NCBI GenBank assembly: GCA_003864495.1
Contig: ML133458.1
Location: 372,001-436,000 of the forward strand
DNA from: Nemopilema nomurai
Taxonomy: Eukaryota > Cnidaria > Scyphozoa > Rhizostomeae > Rhizostomatidae
Length of the DNA: 64,000 nt
Direction: 5' to 3'
The position numbers were made by a program, and so were the translations under genes. The notes under the pieces are model-generated. The model searched no databases, was not told where the DNA came from, and saw nothing but the letters and a program-made list of their open reading frames with translations. Shown one piece after another: positions 36,678 to 48,600 of the stretch. Numbering within the stretch: position 1 is the first letter of the stretch; every line of letters starts with the position of its first letter.

Positions 36678-38932
36678 GCTTGGCAAACTTTCAGTATATG
36701 CGAATGAAAAAGAATTTAAATCTCATCTTGGAAGCTGTGGCACCAACTCTGGTAAAAATTGCAATCTTCAGAAAGCCGATAACACCAAAAGAATTTCTAT
36801 CAAGTTATCACGTAATATTTAACATTATTATGAAAAAGTTTGAGCTTTAAATATTAGTATTTTGAGAATTAATTTATCCAGGGTTTATGGATGGTTAAGC
36901 CTAATTCTTCTCTTTCTTCTCACTGTCGTCTTTTCTGAGTTGTCTTCTAGAGGTTCTTTCACGATTCCTTTCCAAAGGAAGGCTCCATTCCCATTTCGAC
37001 CGGGCTTCGCAGGGAAGTGCAGGAGCGTACAACGACTTGTATTTCTTTCCATATCGCTTCCTTCAAAGGGGTTTCCGAAAATAAATGCCCGTGCTAACAT
37101 TTTTCTTCCGGCCATCGTGACCTAATTTGCAAATGGGGCCATTTCGAAAGGAACTAATCCATTATATCTTATATTCGAAGGACTTTTGAAGCAACACTGT
37201 AACATTCCATAAACCTGTTTAAAAGTTATGTAGCTAAGTTTATCATAATTTCGTTTCAGCAAGATACATATAAATATCAACATCAATATCAATTCTTTGT
37301 GTATGTAGTAATTTTAATTTCTATCATTAGATGTGTTTATCATAAAACAATATTGCGTCATCGTAAGTTTTCATGAGCGTTTGGATGCTTTGTTGGTTGT
37401 TTTTGATGTGAGATTCGGCTGATTTAACTAAATATGACAAGTCATGTGACATAAATATAATCAATTAAGCCGTAAAACCAAAACTCACAATATTCCGAGG
37501 CCACTTTATACCAACTTTGCAGCTCTTCATACGATGCTAAACTAGTTTCTGCTCTCTACCTTGCACTTCGTCATTCCATATCCATCCACAGTCGGTAAAT
37601 GTTCTCTGAGATGCAGGTTCCAAAAAAATTCTGATTCAAATCTATCCCCAACGCTCAAAAACAACTATAATATATTTTCACAAAGTCAGGATACTTGAGA
37701 ATGATGCACAAAATTGGGCAGCCCCTTTTGATACTCCATTACTTGCAGTAGAATGCAATGCCAACACGTTTGCGTGACATTGGCTTTGGCGGGTATTTTA
37801 CGCAATGCATGCTGGTCCTGCACGCTTTCACACTTGACAACTTGTGAAATGACAAACGACCGGTCTGTTTTCCAGAAAAAGTGAAACAATTCTGAACAAT
37901 GCAGTTCTTTGACGAAATGATTTTGCATACTCCAATTCAACAGAAATCCAATGTAGGCCTAATGTTTACTTTTACCACACAAAAATTCTGTCACTTTTTG
38001 CGCGTTCCTTCGTAGTTGCTTTGCACATAAGTTCAAAGGGCGAAGGTAAAGAATCCGGTTAACCTCGTGTCATACACGTCGAGGATTTTTTTGGACTGCA
38101 TCAACGAATCACAGGTCGCTTAGGGTCAGGAAACGCTCTACTAAATATGTGGCATCTAGCAAAACATGGTACTTCTCCGGATTATTCATGTCCTCCAGTT
38201 CATAGTTTGCGCATGGGGAAATTGGCTTTTCAAATGGTCAAAAAGCGGGTGTTGGAGTTGTAGACGAATACATCAAGCGCTGCTTGAAAGACCAATTGAA
38301 AGACGCATTGCCAAATACGGCCTAGTTCGACCTCATGTAAAAATAACCTCAACAATATAGCAGAGGATGAGCGATAAGGAGAGACAACTATTTTGGCTAG
38401 ATATTTCACCGCGGCATGAAAAAATTCCTCAGGGGAAGATAAGAATCAAATCGGGCTAGGGTTTGCCACCGGTTGGTAGGCACAGTTTCTTGTAAGAGAG
38501 AACTTGCTCTAGAGAACGTTTTAAAAACATAAGGTGTGCAAAAGCAAACTGGGATATTTTTAAAGATGTCCCCCGTAACCGAAATACTGTTGCCATAATA
38601 TGTAGAAAGGATGATTTCGAGTTTCTTTGAAAGGAGACTCGAACAAGGCATGCTGTGACGTTCTAACAATCTTTTACCATGCTATATGAACAGGAGGGAT
38701 GGCTTCAAGTTCAAACTGACATTCGCCGCTGCGTGCAGTTTCATGGCATAGCTTTGTTAAGACACAGAAAAGACGAAATTGTAATACTTCAATTCATGCT
38801 TCAATCCCTTTGGCATTGTTACCATTCTTCAATCTCAATTTAATGTTTTCAACAGCGCAGAGCCATCAAACGAAATATGCAGTTATGAATACAAATAGAA
38901 ATCTTTAAAGGTTTCCAATAAAAATTTTCTCT

Positions 38933-38947
38933 TTTATTTACTTTATT
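38933..38947 (-). other. candidate poly(A) signals of the receptor gene
   Basis: Two AATAAA hexamers on the minus strand (38947-38942 and 38938-38933) lie about 500 bases after the receptor stop codon at 39446-39444. Position and strand fit a 3' end. Confidence 0.4.
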
Positions 38948-39104
38948 ATTTGCTTATCATTTGAAAAATGAAGGTTAAAAGATAAATTATAGTTCGGGTA
39001 AACGGAGACTTCCTTCATTTTGAAGGGACACGTCATCTATTAACTCAAATTTGTAAGTACTCAGTCAACATGTTTTACAGTTAGTGCTCAGTTGACTTTG
39101 AGAG

Positions 39105-39160
39105 ATATATAGATAGCTCGTTCGACACTCTCATCTAATATATAGATAGCTCGTTCGACA
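39105..39160. repeat. 23-bp direct duplication
   Basis: The sequence tatagatagctcgttcgaca with a few leading bases occurs twice, separated by about 10 bp. It is a simple local duplication in the presumed 3' flank of the receptor gene. Confidence 0.8.
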
Positions 39161-39443
39161 AACGTGAGAAAGCTGGGCTCCTAACGGTCCCAGGGAATAG
39201 TTAACAGCCTTCCCAGATCAACAAAACGATTCAAGCTTTAGCCTTGCTCTCAATTTAACAGAATTAAATCAAGGCGATATAAAAAAGGTTCTGAGGCGAT
39301 ACCCTATAATAAAAAAGTACTATATACACGATTCATCAATGTATTGCACTTAAAATGAAACATTCTCCATCTATGAATGCCTTTCCAGTCTGAAGTTGTC
39401 AAAATGTAAGTTTGAAAATATTTCAAGAGGATGGAAATCATGA

Positions 39444-39694
39444 TTATATTTCACTCTCGCCCATCTCATGATTCGACAGTTTCTGCTTCGACTCATTACG
39501 CTTTCCGAAAGGAGGAGGGTGCACGTGAAATGGGTACTTCCGGGCTAAAAGCCGTTTGTAGCTTGTTTTCATTCGTACGAGTTCAAGGTATTGTGACTGA
39601 TGTTTGACTTGCAAATGATCGACTGTTTCTTGCAGCTTGCTTTCAAACTCCGCGATGCTATGATCAAAGGCTGCAAGTTGCGTAACAAGATCCG
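39444..39694 (-). other. receptor exon 33: cytosolic C-terminal tail
   Basis: Terminal coding exon, entered in phase 1 after an acceptor at 39695-39696. It encodes 83 residues: a helical, heptad-like segment (AEFESKLQETVDHLQVKHQ), a basic run (KTSYKRLLARKY), a proline stretch (HVHPPPFGKR) and a stop at 39446-39444. It follows the last membrane segment and is therefore intracellular. No PDZ-binding end is apparent. Confidence 0.8.
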
Positions 39695-42600
39695 CTGTAA
39701 AAGAAATTTCAGAGGGTTATTTTGGTTCACATTACTGTCAGATAGATTGTAACAGGCGTGTAGACCTTCAGAAAAGATTTGGCAAGAGCTACACTCAGTT
39801 TCATGTCGTTCAAATTAAAGAAATGGTTATGAATGAAGATCACAGTTTGTGGGGGGCAGTTAAGATTTAAGCCTTCTGTAAAACATTCATGTTCAGAAAT
39901 GTTCATAAATTACATAAATTTTCATAAATAACATAAATGTTCATTGTCATGTTATTCGGTGAGACATTGGGAAAGAATAACATCTAGAAAATTAAGATTT
40001 TTTTGTCCAGAAAAATCAACAATTACAAACTGAAAGTCAATTAATCAGAGTATATATTATGTCAAAGAGCCCGTGTTGACATTGTTGCCAATAGTGGCCT
40101 ATGCTCATTCGTGACACGTGACGCCACGTGACATGTGACTGAAGCAAATCATACCAGGCTATACCCACTACTGTTAACGGTTTTCAGCCAGTTCTATCTA
40201 TATTATTATCGAAGGCCCGCCACTAATATGGCTCAGCCTTACTGATCCTGTCCTGTAGAGCGAGTGGCTAGCAATCCTTTACAACTAAATATGGCATCTG
40301 TAAAAGGTAGGGGGTACTCTTCCGTGAGTGAACAGCTATCTACCTGGAGATGATGTGTTGATTGGACGGGGAGAATACCTCGAGGAAAAGCAACGGGTAA
40401 CCACCCTTACCCAATCGTTCCCTACATTTAAATACGTAAATCAAAAGAAGATACCTAAACACACGGCTATATTTATGACACAATCGCCTCAGTGGAAATA
40501 GGTAGGCTAATTCATCAGATGCAACAACTTACCACTTGCAGGATTAACAGCCATCTTCCTTCTTCTAGCTCTGAACATTGATAAAAGTATACCAAGGATC
40601 GAAAAAATCAGCAGGACAATGCTCTCTGTCGCCACCATATCCCAGAACATTTTTGTTGAAGGGTCAAAGAGAAGGGGGACTGCCTCCTCTTTTTTCTTTG
40701 TGGACTGAAATGAACATATGGAACGAAAATCAGGCCTAGCTTCGGTGACCGAGAACGAGTCAGATGGAAGTAAGTATAATGATCATGGTCATCCTGTGGT
40801 CAGATGGGGGCAAGTATAAAGTATCTGTGATCAGATGGGGGCAAGTATAAAGTATCTGGCTTTATGGTACATCTGCAGACACAGAAAATGTAAGGTCAAC
40901 ACCGCCTAGCTATTTCATTGCTTCTCGGACGTGTTTGAAAGCCGATTACTATAATGACAAATAACCACACCCAGTCATGTTAAGATTTGAACATAGTTTG
41001 GATGACATCTGTAGGCTGCATGAGACAGGCATCCAACGTAGGAAAGTCCGTAAAAATAAACAGCATTGAAATTGTTTTGACTTGACGATATTTCAAATTA
41101 TTTCTTCTTGCTTGTTGGAGATTCTTCAATAAGCAATATAAAACATTTGCCTAAAGAGAATGTCTATTGAAATAAGATCTTCCTACGTTTAACATCAATC
41201 AAATCTCACTTATAAATACCACAAACGCTCATGAAAATACACTAAGAATCATGCAGGAAATTATCCTATTGCATTAAAATCGTTCTTTTACCGTTACCTC
41301 TTAATGTTGATCATGCAGTACCTATGAAATAAATCTAACACATTAAAAGCGATAAGCAACTGGAGATCTGATTAAATTTCACTTACATAGAGCTTTTCGG
41401 TCATATTTGTGCGGAAGCTTGATATCTTGTAACTCTGCGATGAGATGTAGCTTCTAAAATCGCTCTCCATTCGTACAAACTCGCGAGATAGGACAACACC
41501 GTACCCTGCTTTGGTGTCAATGAGCTTTGAAACCTTTAGACTCTTTTTCACCAGCTCTTCCGCCAATGCTGCAACCGTGAATGCATCAAGCAAGGCAATT
41601 TCAACCTCTTCGTTCTTCACCGCGTCAAGCACCTCTTCGTATGTCTGGTAACTTCGCTCTGAGTAACATCGTTAATGAAAAGCATTGTCAATATGAATTT
41701 TTTTAATGGAAATAATGGAAATTCTCTGGCACCATTTTCTACAATAACAATGTACATCTTTGACAGGGAAAAAAGGGGAACAAAAAAGAAAAACTTAGTA
41801 CAAAAGCCGTTCTAGAATGAGGAATCAATATCTCGTGTAAGAAGAAAGAATTAAGTGCATTTCAAACTGTGCATTGCATTTCGACTTATTCAACAGATTT
41901 CAAACCTGTAATGCTGTAAATTAGATGAGGATGGAATGTCAGGGCTACTAAACATTTCAGGGACAGTTTTAGAGTTTAAAGTAAGGAAAGGTGTGATGAC
42001 TTCAAATCATATGTCTGACATGCAAAAAGGCATTCCTTCATTAACATAAAAATAAAAACGAAACCCACTCTTGTTTACTTTACTATTTCTTCTGACTCCA
42101 AGAAAGTATTCAAAAGAGTTGTTGACAGCAGCGCACTGTAATTGAGAAATGGGAATATGTTGGTGATAATGTGGCCTATTCTTAGGAATTATGCTCTTTA
42201 CATAAGTGATTAAAATTCAGCTATCAACAACAGATGATGTGTTTATCAAACTTTAGCCTGTTGGTAAAAAGGAAAGCCGATCTTCTTGTCAAATGCCTCA
42301 GGTAAAAGTGAGCAAAAATAAATACAATGTCGACTTTGTACACGACTATAGGTACAACATTCCCAATATAACTCAGTTAATAGTCACTGGTTAGACTGGC
42401 TGCAGCTAGACTAAGGTAGGCTGGTACCACAATGATCCGCTTGCACATAGCTGCATCTTTCCGCTCTACAGCCGGTTCCATACCACGATTAGGTGCATGA
42501 TCACTATGCGAAAAGGTACGTGTTGTCTCGCAACCATATAGAATGGGGAGTGCTTTCTTTCGCAGTTCGAGGCAAAGAAATGCTTCTGTTACAATAGTAT

Positions 42601-45600
42601 GATAGAGTTTACAAAAGCCAAGAGCTGGACGATTTTTATACATTTTGGATCAGGCATTCTGGAACTGTTCAAATAAAAAACCTTAACGCTGATTTTGGGC
42701 AAACCTTACCTGAGCATCATAGAGAGTTACAGCAGGGGGTATCGTCATTGAGGTTACAGAGGAGGTGAGCGCACCGGTAAGGATGCCAGTCAGAACTAGG
42801 CCCGCCAACGTCCATAAAATGGCAACAACTCTACCTTGAACTGTTCTGGGGGTAATGTCACCATACCTGAAGAAAGATGATTCGATTCAACCGTTTAGAA
42901 AGTGCCACTGCTTGTTTGCTTGCTTACATGGAGTGGCAAAAGCTGAGTCAGAGGAAATTACTTCCTTTGTCAGTAAAAGCAAAGACAACAGAAACCAAAA
43001 CTAGTATAGTCAATTTTTGATATATATAAAACTTTCAGATATTCACAATTACGGCAAAAGTCTGGTTGACAACTTAGAATCGAAGAACCGTCCTTAGAAT
43101 CGAACAACAAGCGTATAGGTCTTTGTCTTCACAGAATGGATGTCAGATAGTAAACTTAAAATGTAAAAAATTTGGAAAATGAAATCTTGTATGGCTGGAG
43201 ATTATACAGCAAATGGTCATAGAAGCAGAATAATTCATACCCAACAGTCGTCATGGAAATGAAGGCCCACCAAAATCCTTGCAAGGCTCCATGGATGAAT
43301 CTTTCTTTCGTGAACTCTTCGTTGTCTCCGCGTTCCTTCATTAAAACCAATATAATAGTTTAGGTTCACGTCTCATCGCTGATCTAATCTAAATTATGGC
43401 TTATAATCAATTTGTAATAATTCTTGACCTTCAACCATCAAGAACATCAAGAACATCTTCAGGCGAGAACCGATTTGGCTCAACGAACGGCCAACTGCAA
43501 CGTAATATCAACGTTGATATCGCCAGCAGGTAATCAACACCCCCGTCTCCTAATTAAGCTTACTTTCTATACCGTACATTGCTTAATAACCCTTTATTCA
43601 ATCCACATTAAGAATCTCCCCAAGTTAGGAACATTAAATAACATCCCCATGGTCGCCCTAGTTATGACCGGCTCATCCATTGGCTTCCCGGCACCCCCTT
43701 GTTGGATACTTGAAACAGAAGTCAATAAAACCCACGGTGCAACCCAACTGAGAGTGCAAGAAGAGTATGGCTACATAAATCCCATATTGCTTACCATCAC
43801 CCAAACAATCACTCCCACCAAGAGAGTCATGCAGACAACAAGAAGGTACATCGGCCATAAGTTGGTAATAGACTTCAAAACACTCAAAGTCTTGGCACTG
43901 TAGTCTATTTGGCTCTTAACGATGCTGGCACTTCCAGATGACTTGATGAGCAAAGCGAAAACATTGTTGTCCATATACTTCGTATTGCTGCCGTACCCGA
44001 ATATGGGGAAGGAGAGCTGGTACTCGCTGCCAATGGCCCTTCGCACACCCAGTTCGTTTTTCTTCAGCGAGCTCTCCCCCGACAGACTTTGGTACCAGCT
44101 TATGCGTGATGCAACGCCACTGCATTTGCCACATGAAGTCTTGATCATGTCATTTACGAGATCTGCCATTATACCGGACACTTTACTTCCGGGTTCTTGC
44201 TGGACGTAGGGCGGGTTTGAAAACCAGTTTAAGAAAATGCGCCTCGGACATTTACAAGTAGCTAAAAATAGCACCATATGTTGAGAAAGATTGGTAAGAA
44301 CAGCAAAAATTAGAACATGAGTATTATTTGCAATGGAAGAAGCACCAAATTAAGCGCTTGCTAAAGTGACTGGTAATGCTGATTGCATCTTCAAAGATTC
44401 TGGAAATAAGATATCAGGCTGCCAATAAGATGCTACATAGTTAGGCTGTTCACAAGTTCTTTCAACTGAATAACGGAAATAGCGGTAGCTTTGTGCTGCT
44501 ATGTTTCCAGAACTCTGTAAGCTAAGCCTCGTTCGCAATAAACCTCGCTTTCAGCTTGACAAGAGAAAAATAGTTAAGATTAGTAATGATAAACAGTTCC
44601 ACTCCAAGGAGCCATAAGGATGCAATATCGGCACTACGCATCTAGCAATCCAACCCTCGTTTGAATACAAGAGGGCATTTATGTGAATATGACAAATGCA
44701 ACAAATTCAACGTACTTTCAGGGATAGCCTCGCTGTAAGGCCCATCACCAGCTGAGGTATAACCGGCCACGCTGACGGAATACGTTGTGTAGCTCTGCAA
44801 GCGGTCTATTTTGTATCGAAATGTAAACTTATCCAGTTCGACTACTTTGGTTATTGGTGCTCCGACGAACAACTCGTTCGAAATGCGAGTGATCGTGTAC
44901 TTCAGCTTGTACCCAAGCAGAATACCATTTAGTAGGTCGTCAGGAATCTTGTTCCATGTGAACACCAATGATGCGATGGATGTTTCGTCACGCTGCGATG
45001 CAAATTTAGGCGGTGGAACAGCAGGGACTAGAACGATAGGCCCGATTTCGATTAGAATCGAACTAAGTCAAGAAAATGCGAATCAATGCATGTAGGATTC
45101 ATCAACATGAAAATAGCTTAGACCGAACGAACGAAAGTAATCACGTTGCAAATCAAGAAACAGAGACCGTACGTACGTACCTCCCTCCGGTGTCTTCAGG
45201 ATGATTGAGGCTGGAGGTCCATAGCCTGCCCCTGAAAACGCCAGTAGATCAAAGTCATACAAAGTGAATGGCTTCAGGTCATCAACCACTGTTTCTGTGC
45301 TGATCTTGGTGACATGTTTTTCCTCGTAAGCGGTATCAAAGTACTTTTTGTATCGTATGGCATATCCAAGCGGCCTTCCGTTAAAATCCGCGTCTGTTAT
45401 TCCAAGCCATGTGAGATAGATTTGGGACGGGGAAATGTCTCTGCCGGTGAAATTCTTCGGCGAGATTTTTGGCACTAGAAAGGAGTTATAGAAATTCGTT
45501 AAAACGAAGAACTGCTAAATCCTTTGAAAGTAAAGTAAAGATCAGTTTAAAATTTACCAAGGTATAATGAGAATTATTCGACACATAAGCCGCAAAGATA

Positions 45601-48600
45601 CCTTTATAGATGAATACAATCTAAATGGACCTGTGACAAATCCTTTGAGAAAATAATAGAACCAATGTAACGCGAAGCAATATTTAGAAGCAAACCTCCT
45701 TCTAACGTGCTGTTTATTGCTTCATTAGAGGCAGGCCCGTTGCCAGTCGTAACCGCCAAAGTCATTCTGAACCGATACTTTGTGACTGGCTTCAAGTCCC
45801 GCAAAGTGAACGATGTACTGTTCAACTGAGGTACGCCCTGAACGTTCCAACTCCCAACCGTGCTACTGTACTCCCGGTAGAAAATGTAGTAGCCGTACGT
45901 GTCATTCAACAAGTGGTAATTGTCAGGGGGTGCCCATGTTAAAAGCATGGTCCTTTCACTGTAAGACACAGCTGATACGTTTTCAGGTGGATTGACAACA
46001 ACTGCAAGTAAGAAGGATTCCGTTGATTAGACGCCCGTCCTTTAAATAGCTATTATTAGGTCTATATGTGTTTAAGTATTAAATACCCATTATTGGGTGT
46101 ATTCACCTAAGATGCATTTCCTTGCTGCGCTTAACAGTTGCTGCTTTCGAAATGGCATCGTCGATAAATTGATTTATCTAAATATGGTTTCATCATGTAG
46201 AAAATCAAGCCTATTTAAGATTACAGCAGAAAATTCCAAAACGAAATGGTTGTCCTTATTATCTCTTCTCAGCAATTGTACCACCAGCTCTAGCATAAAT
46301 GCCGAATATCCGCCTATTTAGTTTATTTCAAAGAACCAATTACGTAATATAGCCTAAAGCGTAACCTCAAAGATCAAAGGTCAATAGGTGAAAGTATCAA
46401 CCTGTCAGTATAAAAATGAAACAATATATTTTTAATATAATTTATTGAAGTTCTTTACCTTTCAAGGGTGTCACCACTTGTACAACCGTTGACAAATTGT
46501 ACAATTTGCCAGTTGTGTCAACAAAATCTTGAAGTAGCAAAACTTCACCCTGGCTCGCCTGTGCGTAGTACACTGTGAAGTTAGCAATGACGCTGCCTCT
46601 CCTAGTAGAGAAAGAAAACAATTACAACTGTATCTTTTAGGTCAGCTTTGAGTGGTGAATATCTCCTAAGCACTAGCTTTTTCAATGGTGTGAAAATGAG
46701 TATTGAAAACATTTAAGTTTCCTGTTGAACTTAGAAATATATAAAGAATGCCCTGTAATCTAACATCGTTCAGTGCGAATCTCACTAGAATATAGCTAAA
46801 TATTTGTAGAACCAGATCTGGAATCAAATGATTTAGGCTGCATTTACACCGGACCGGACCATACCCGAATAGGTACGGGTAAGCCTTTCGTTAACAGGGG
46901 AAATGATGGAACAGTTCCAAACAGAACCATCAGCCGTACCCAAACGGGTCCATCTAGAAAGTAGGTACCGTATAGAACCGTAATGAAAAGTTCTCGTGTG
47001 GACAACCAGAACGGTCCTCGCCAGTGAAGCTTATAAACGAGGCAAGAGGAAATTCGACTGGAGGCAATTCGCCATGTGTGAATGGAAAAAAAGACATAGC
47101 TCTGCACAGTATGGTTCCACAGACATCGTGTAAACGCAGCCTTATTTCTAAAGATTTAATGCTCCCAATAACACCTTAACAGTCTTTAGGCTGAAAACTA
47201 AACATTCTGTTCCTGCAATGACCTTAATAAAATAATTGCTTGTATGAAACATTTATACTCACTTAAAATTTATGATTTTGATGTGACTCAAAACAGAAGA
47301 GTAATTATAGACAGCTTTGACCTGCAATTCAGACAAAATTCTCTCAAACAAATCAATTAGATTTAGGGAGTCAAGCAGCAAGATTTAAGTATGCGACAAT
47401 GCAATTTTAACTCCTACGATACCTTTGAAACTAAAGACAAGAATCTCTTAAAAAGAGGCAAATGTTTAAAATTGAAAATAACATTGAAAACTTGTAAAAC
47501 ATTTGTCATAACATTTTTAATAACATTTGTAAAAACATTGAAAATATAATAGTCAACGGGAATTAAATAAAAAAGCTATTAAACACTAGCGACTCTTCAT
47601 AGTTTCAGGTAATGCATAAGTAAGACCATCAAAAGTAAAAAACCAAAGAACACAATAGAACCATTTAACAACAAAATCAAAGATTAATATAAGCTAGCGA
47701 CAATTTTACTCACACTTTCAATGACTTGCTGGCTAAGCTCAACTGTTTTCGGGTGGGTCTCATACACCAGCTTAAAGTCCCATACAAAGTCGACCAGCTT
47801 AACAGTAAACAGAACCGAAACGTCTGAAATACAATTAGAAGTGCGTTCAAAGCCAACAAGATACGGCTACATTGAAAATTATACCCTTGTCTTACTCTGA
47901 TGCAACATTGTTATGGATGTGGAATCTTCAAGCTTCTTTGCTTATTAGTGTTTGGCAAAGGTATGCGAGGATTGAAGTTGGATAGGCCTTGAGAGGATTT
48001 AAGATGGGAGGATTGAAGTTGGATAGGCCTTGAGAGGATTGAAGATGGGAGATTGAAGTTGGATAGGCCTTGAGAGGATTGAAGATGGGAGGATTGAAGT
48101 TGGATAGGCCTTGAGAGGATTTAAGATGGGAGGATTGAAGTTGGATAGGCCTTGAGAGGATTGAAGATGGGAGGATTGAAGTTGGATAGGCCTTGAGAGG
48201 ATTTAAGATGGGAGGATTGAATTGGATAGGCCTTGAGAGGATTTAAGATGGGAGGATTGAATTGGATAGGCCTTGAGAGGATTGAAGATGGGAGGATTGA
48301 ATTGGATAGGCCTTGAGAGGATTGAAGATGGGAGGATTGAAGTTGGATAGGCCTTGAGAGGATTGAAGATGGGAGGATTGAATTTGGATAGGCCTTGAGA
48401 GGATTTAAGATGGGAGAATTGAATTTGGATAGGCCTTGAGAGGATTGAAGATGGGAGGATTGAATTTGGATAGGCCTTGAGAGGATTGAAGATGGGAGAT
48501 TGAATTGGATAGGCCTTGAGAGGATTGAAGATGGGAGGATTGAAGTTGGATAGGCCTTGAGAGGATTTAAGATGGGAGGATTGAATTGGATAGGCCTTGA

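Larger units (their letters stand above)
36678..39443. other. intergenic, no gene recognised
   Basis: No complete gene was found. A stretch at 38205-38335 on the plus strand reads like a coding fragment but is very short. The right end should hold the 3' untranslated region of the large receptor gene, with candidate poly(A) signals at 38933-38947. A short direct duplication lies at 39105-39160. Confidence 0.5.

Noticed and set aside
43673..43858. Minus-strand frame after exon 27 (VGFIDFCFKYPTRGC) as an extra pore-proximal exon
   Set aside because: It would need introns of about 25-45 bp and is off the clean phase 0 joint from 43795 to 43335.
43424..43903. 159-codon open frame on the plus strand
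   Set aside because: It overlaps the intron and exon 27 of the receptor in antisense and has no domain-like pattern.
44350..44538. Minus-strand open frame of 62 codons between the last FN3 exon and exon 27
   Set aside because: It carries no FN3, signal peptide or ligand-binding features and would break the in-phase FN3-to-channel joint.
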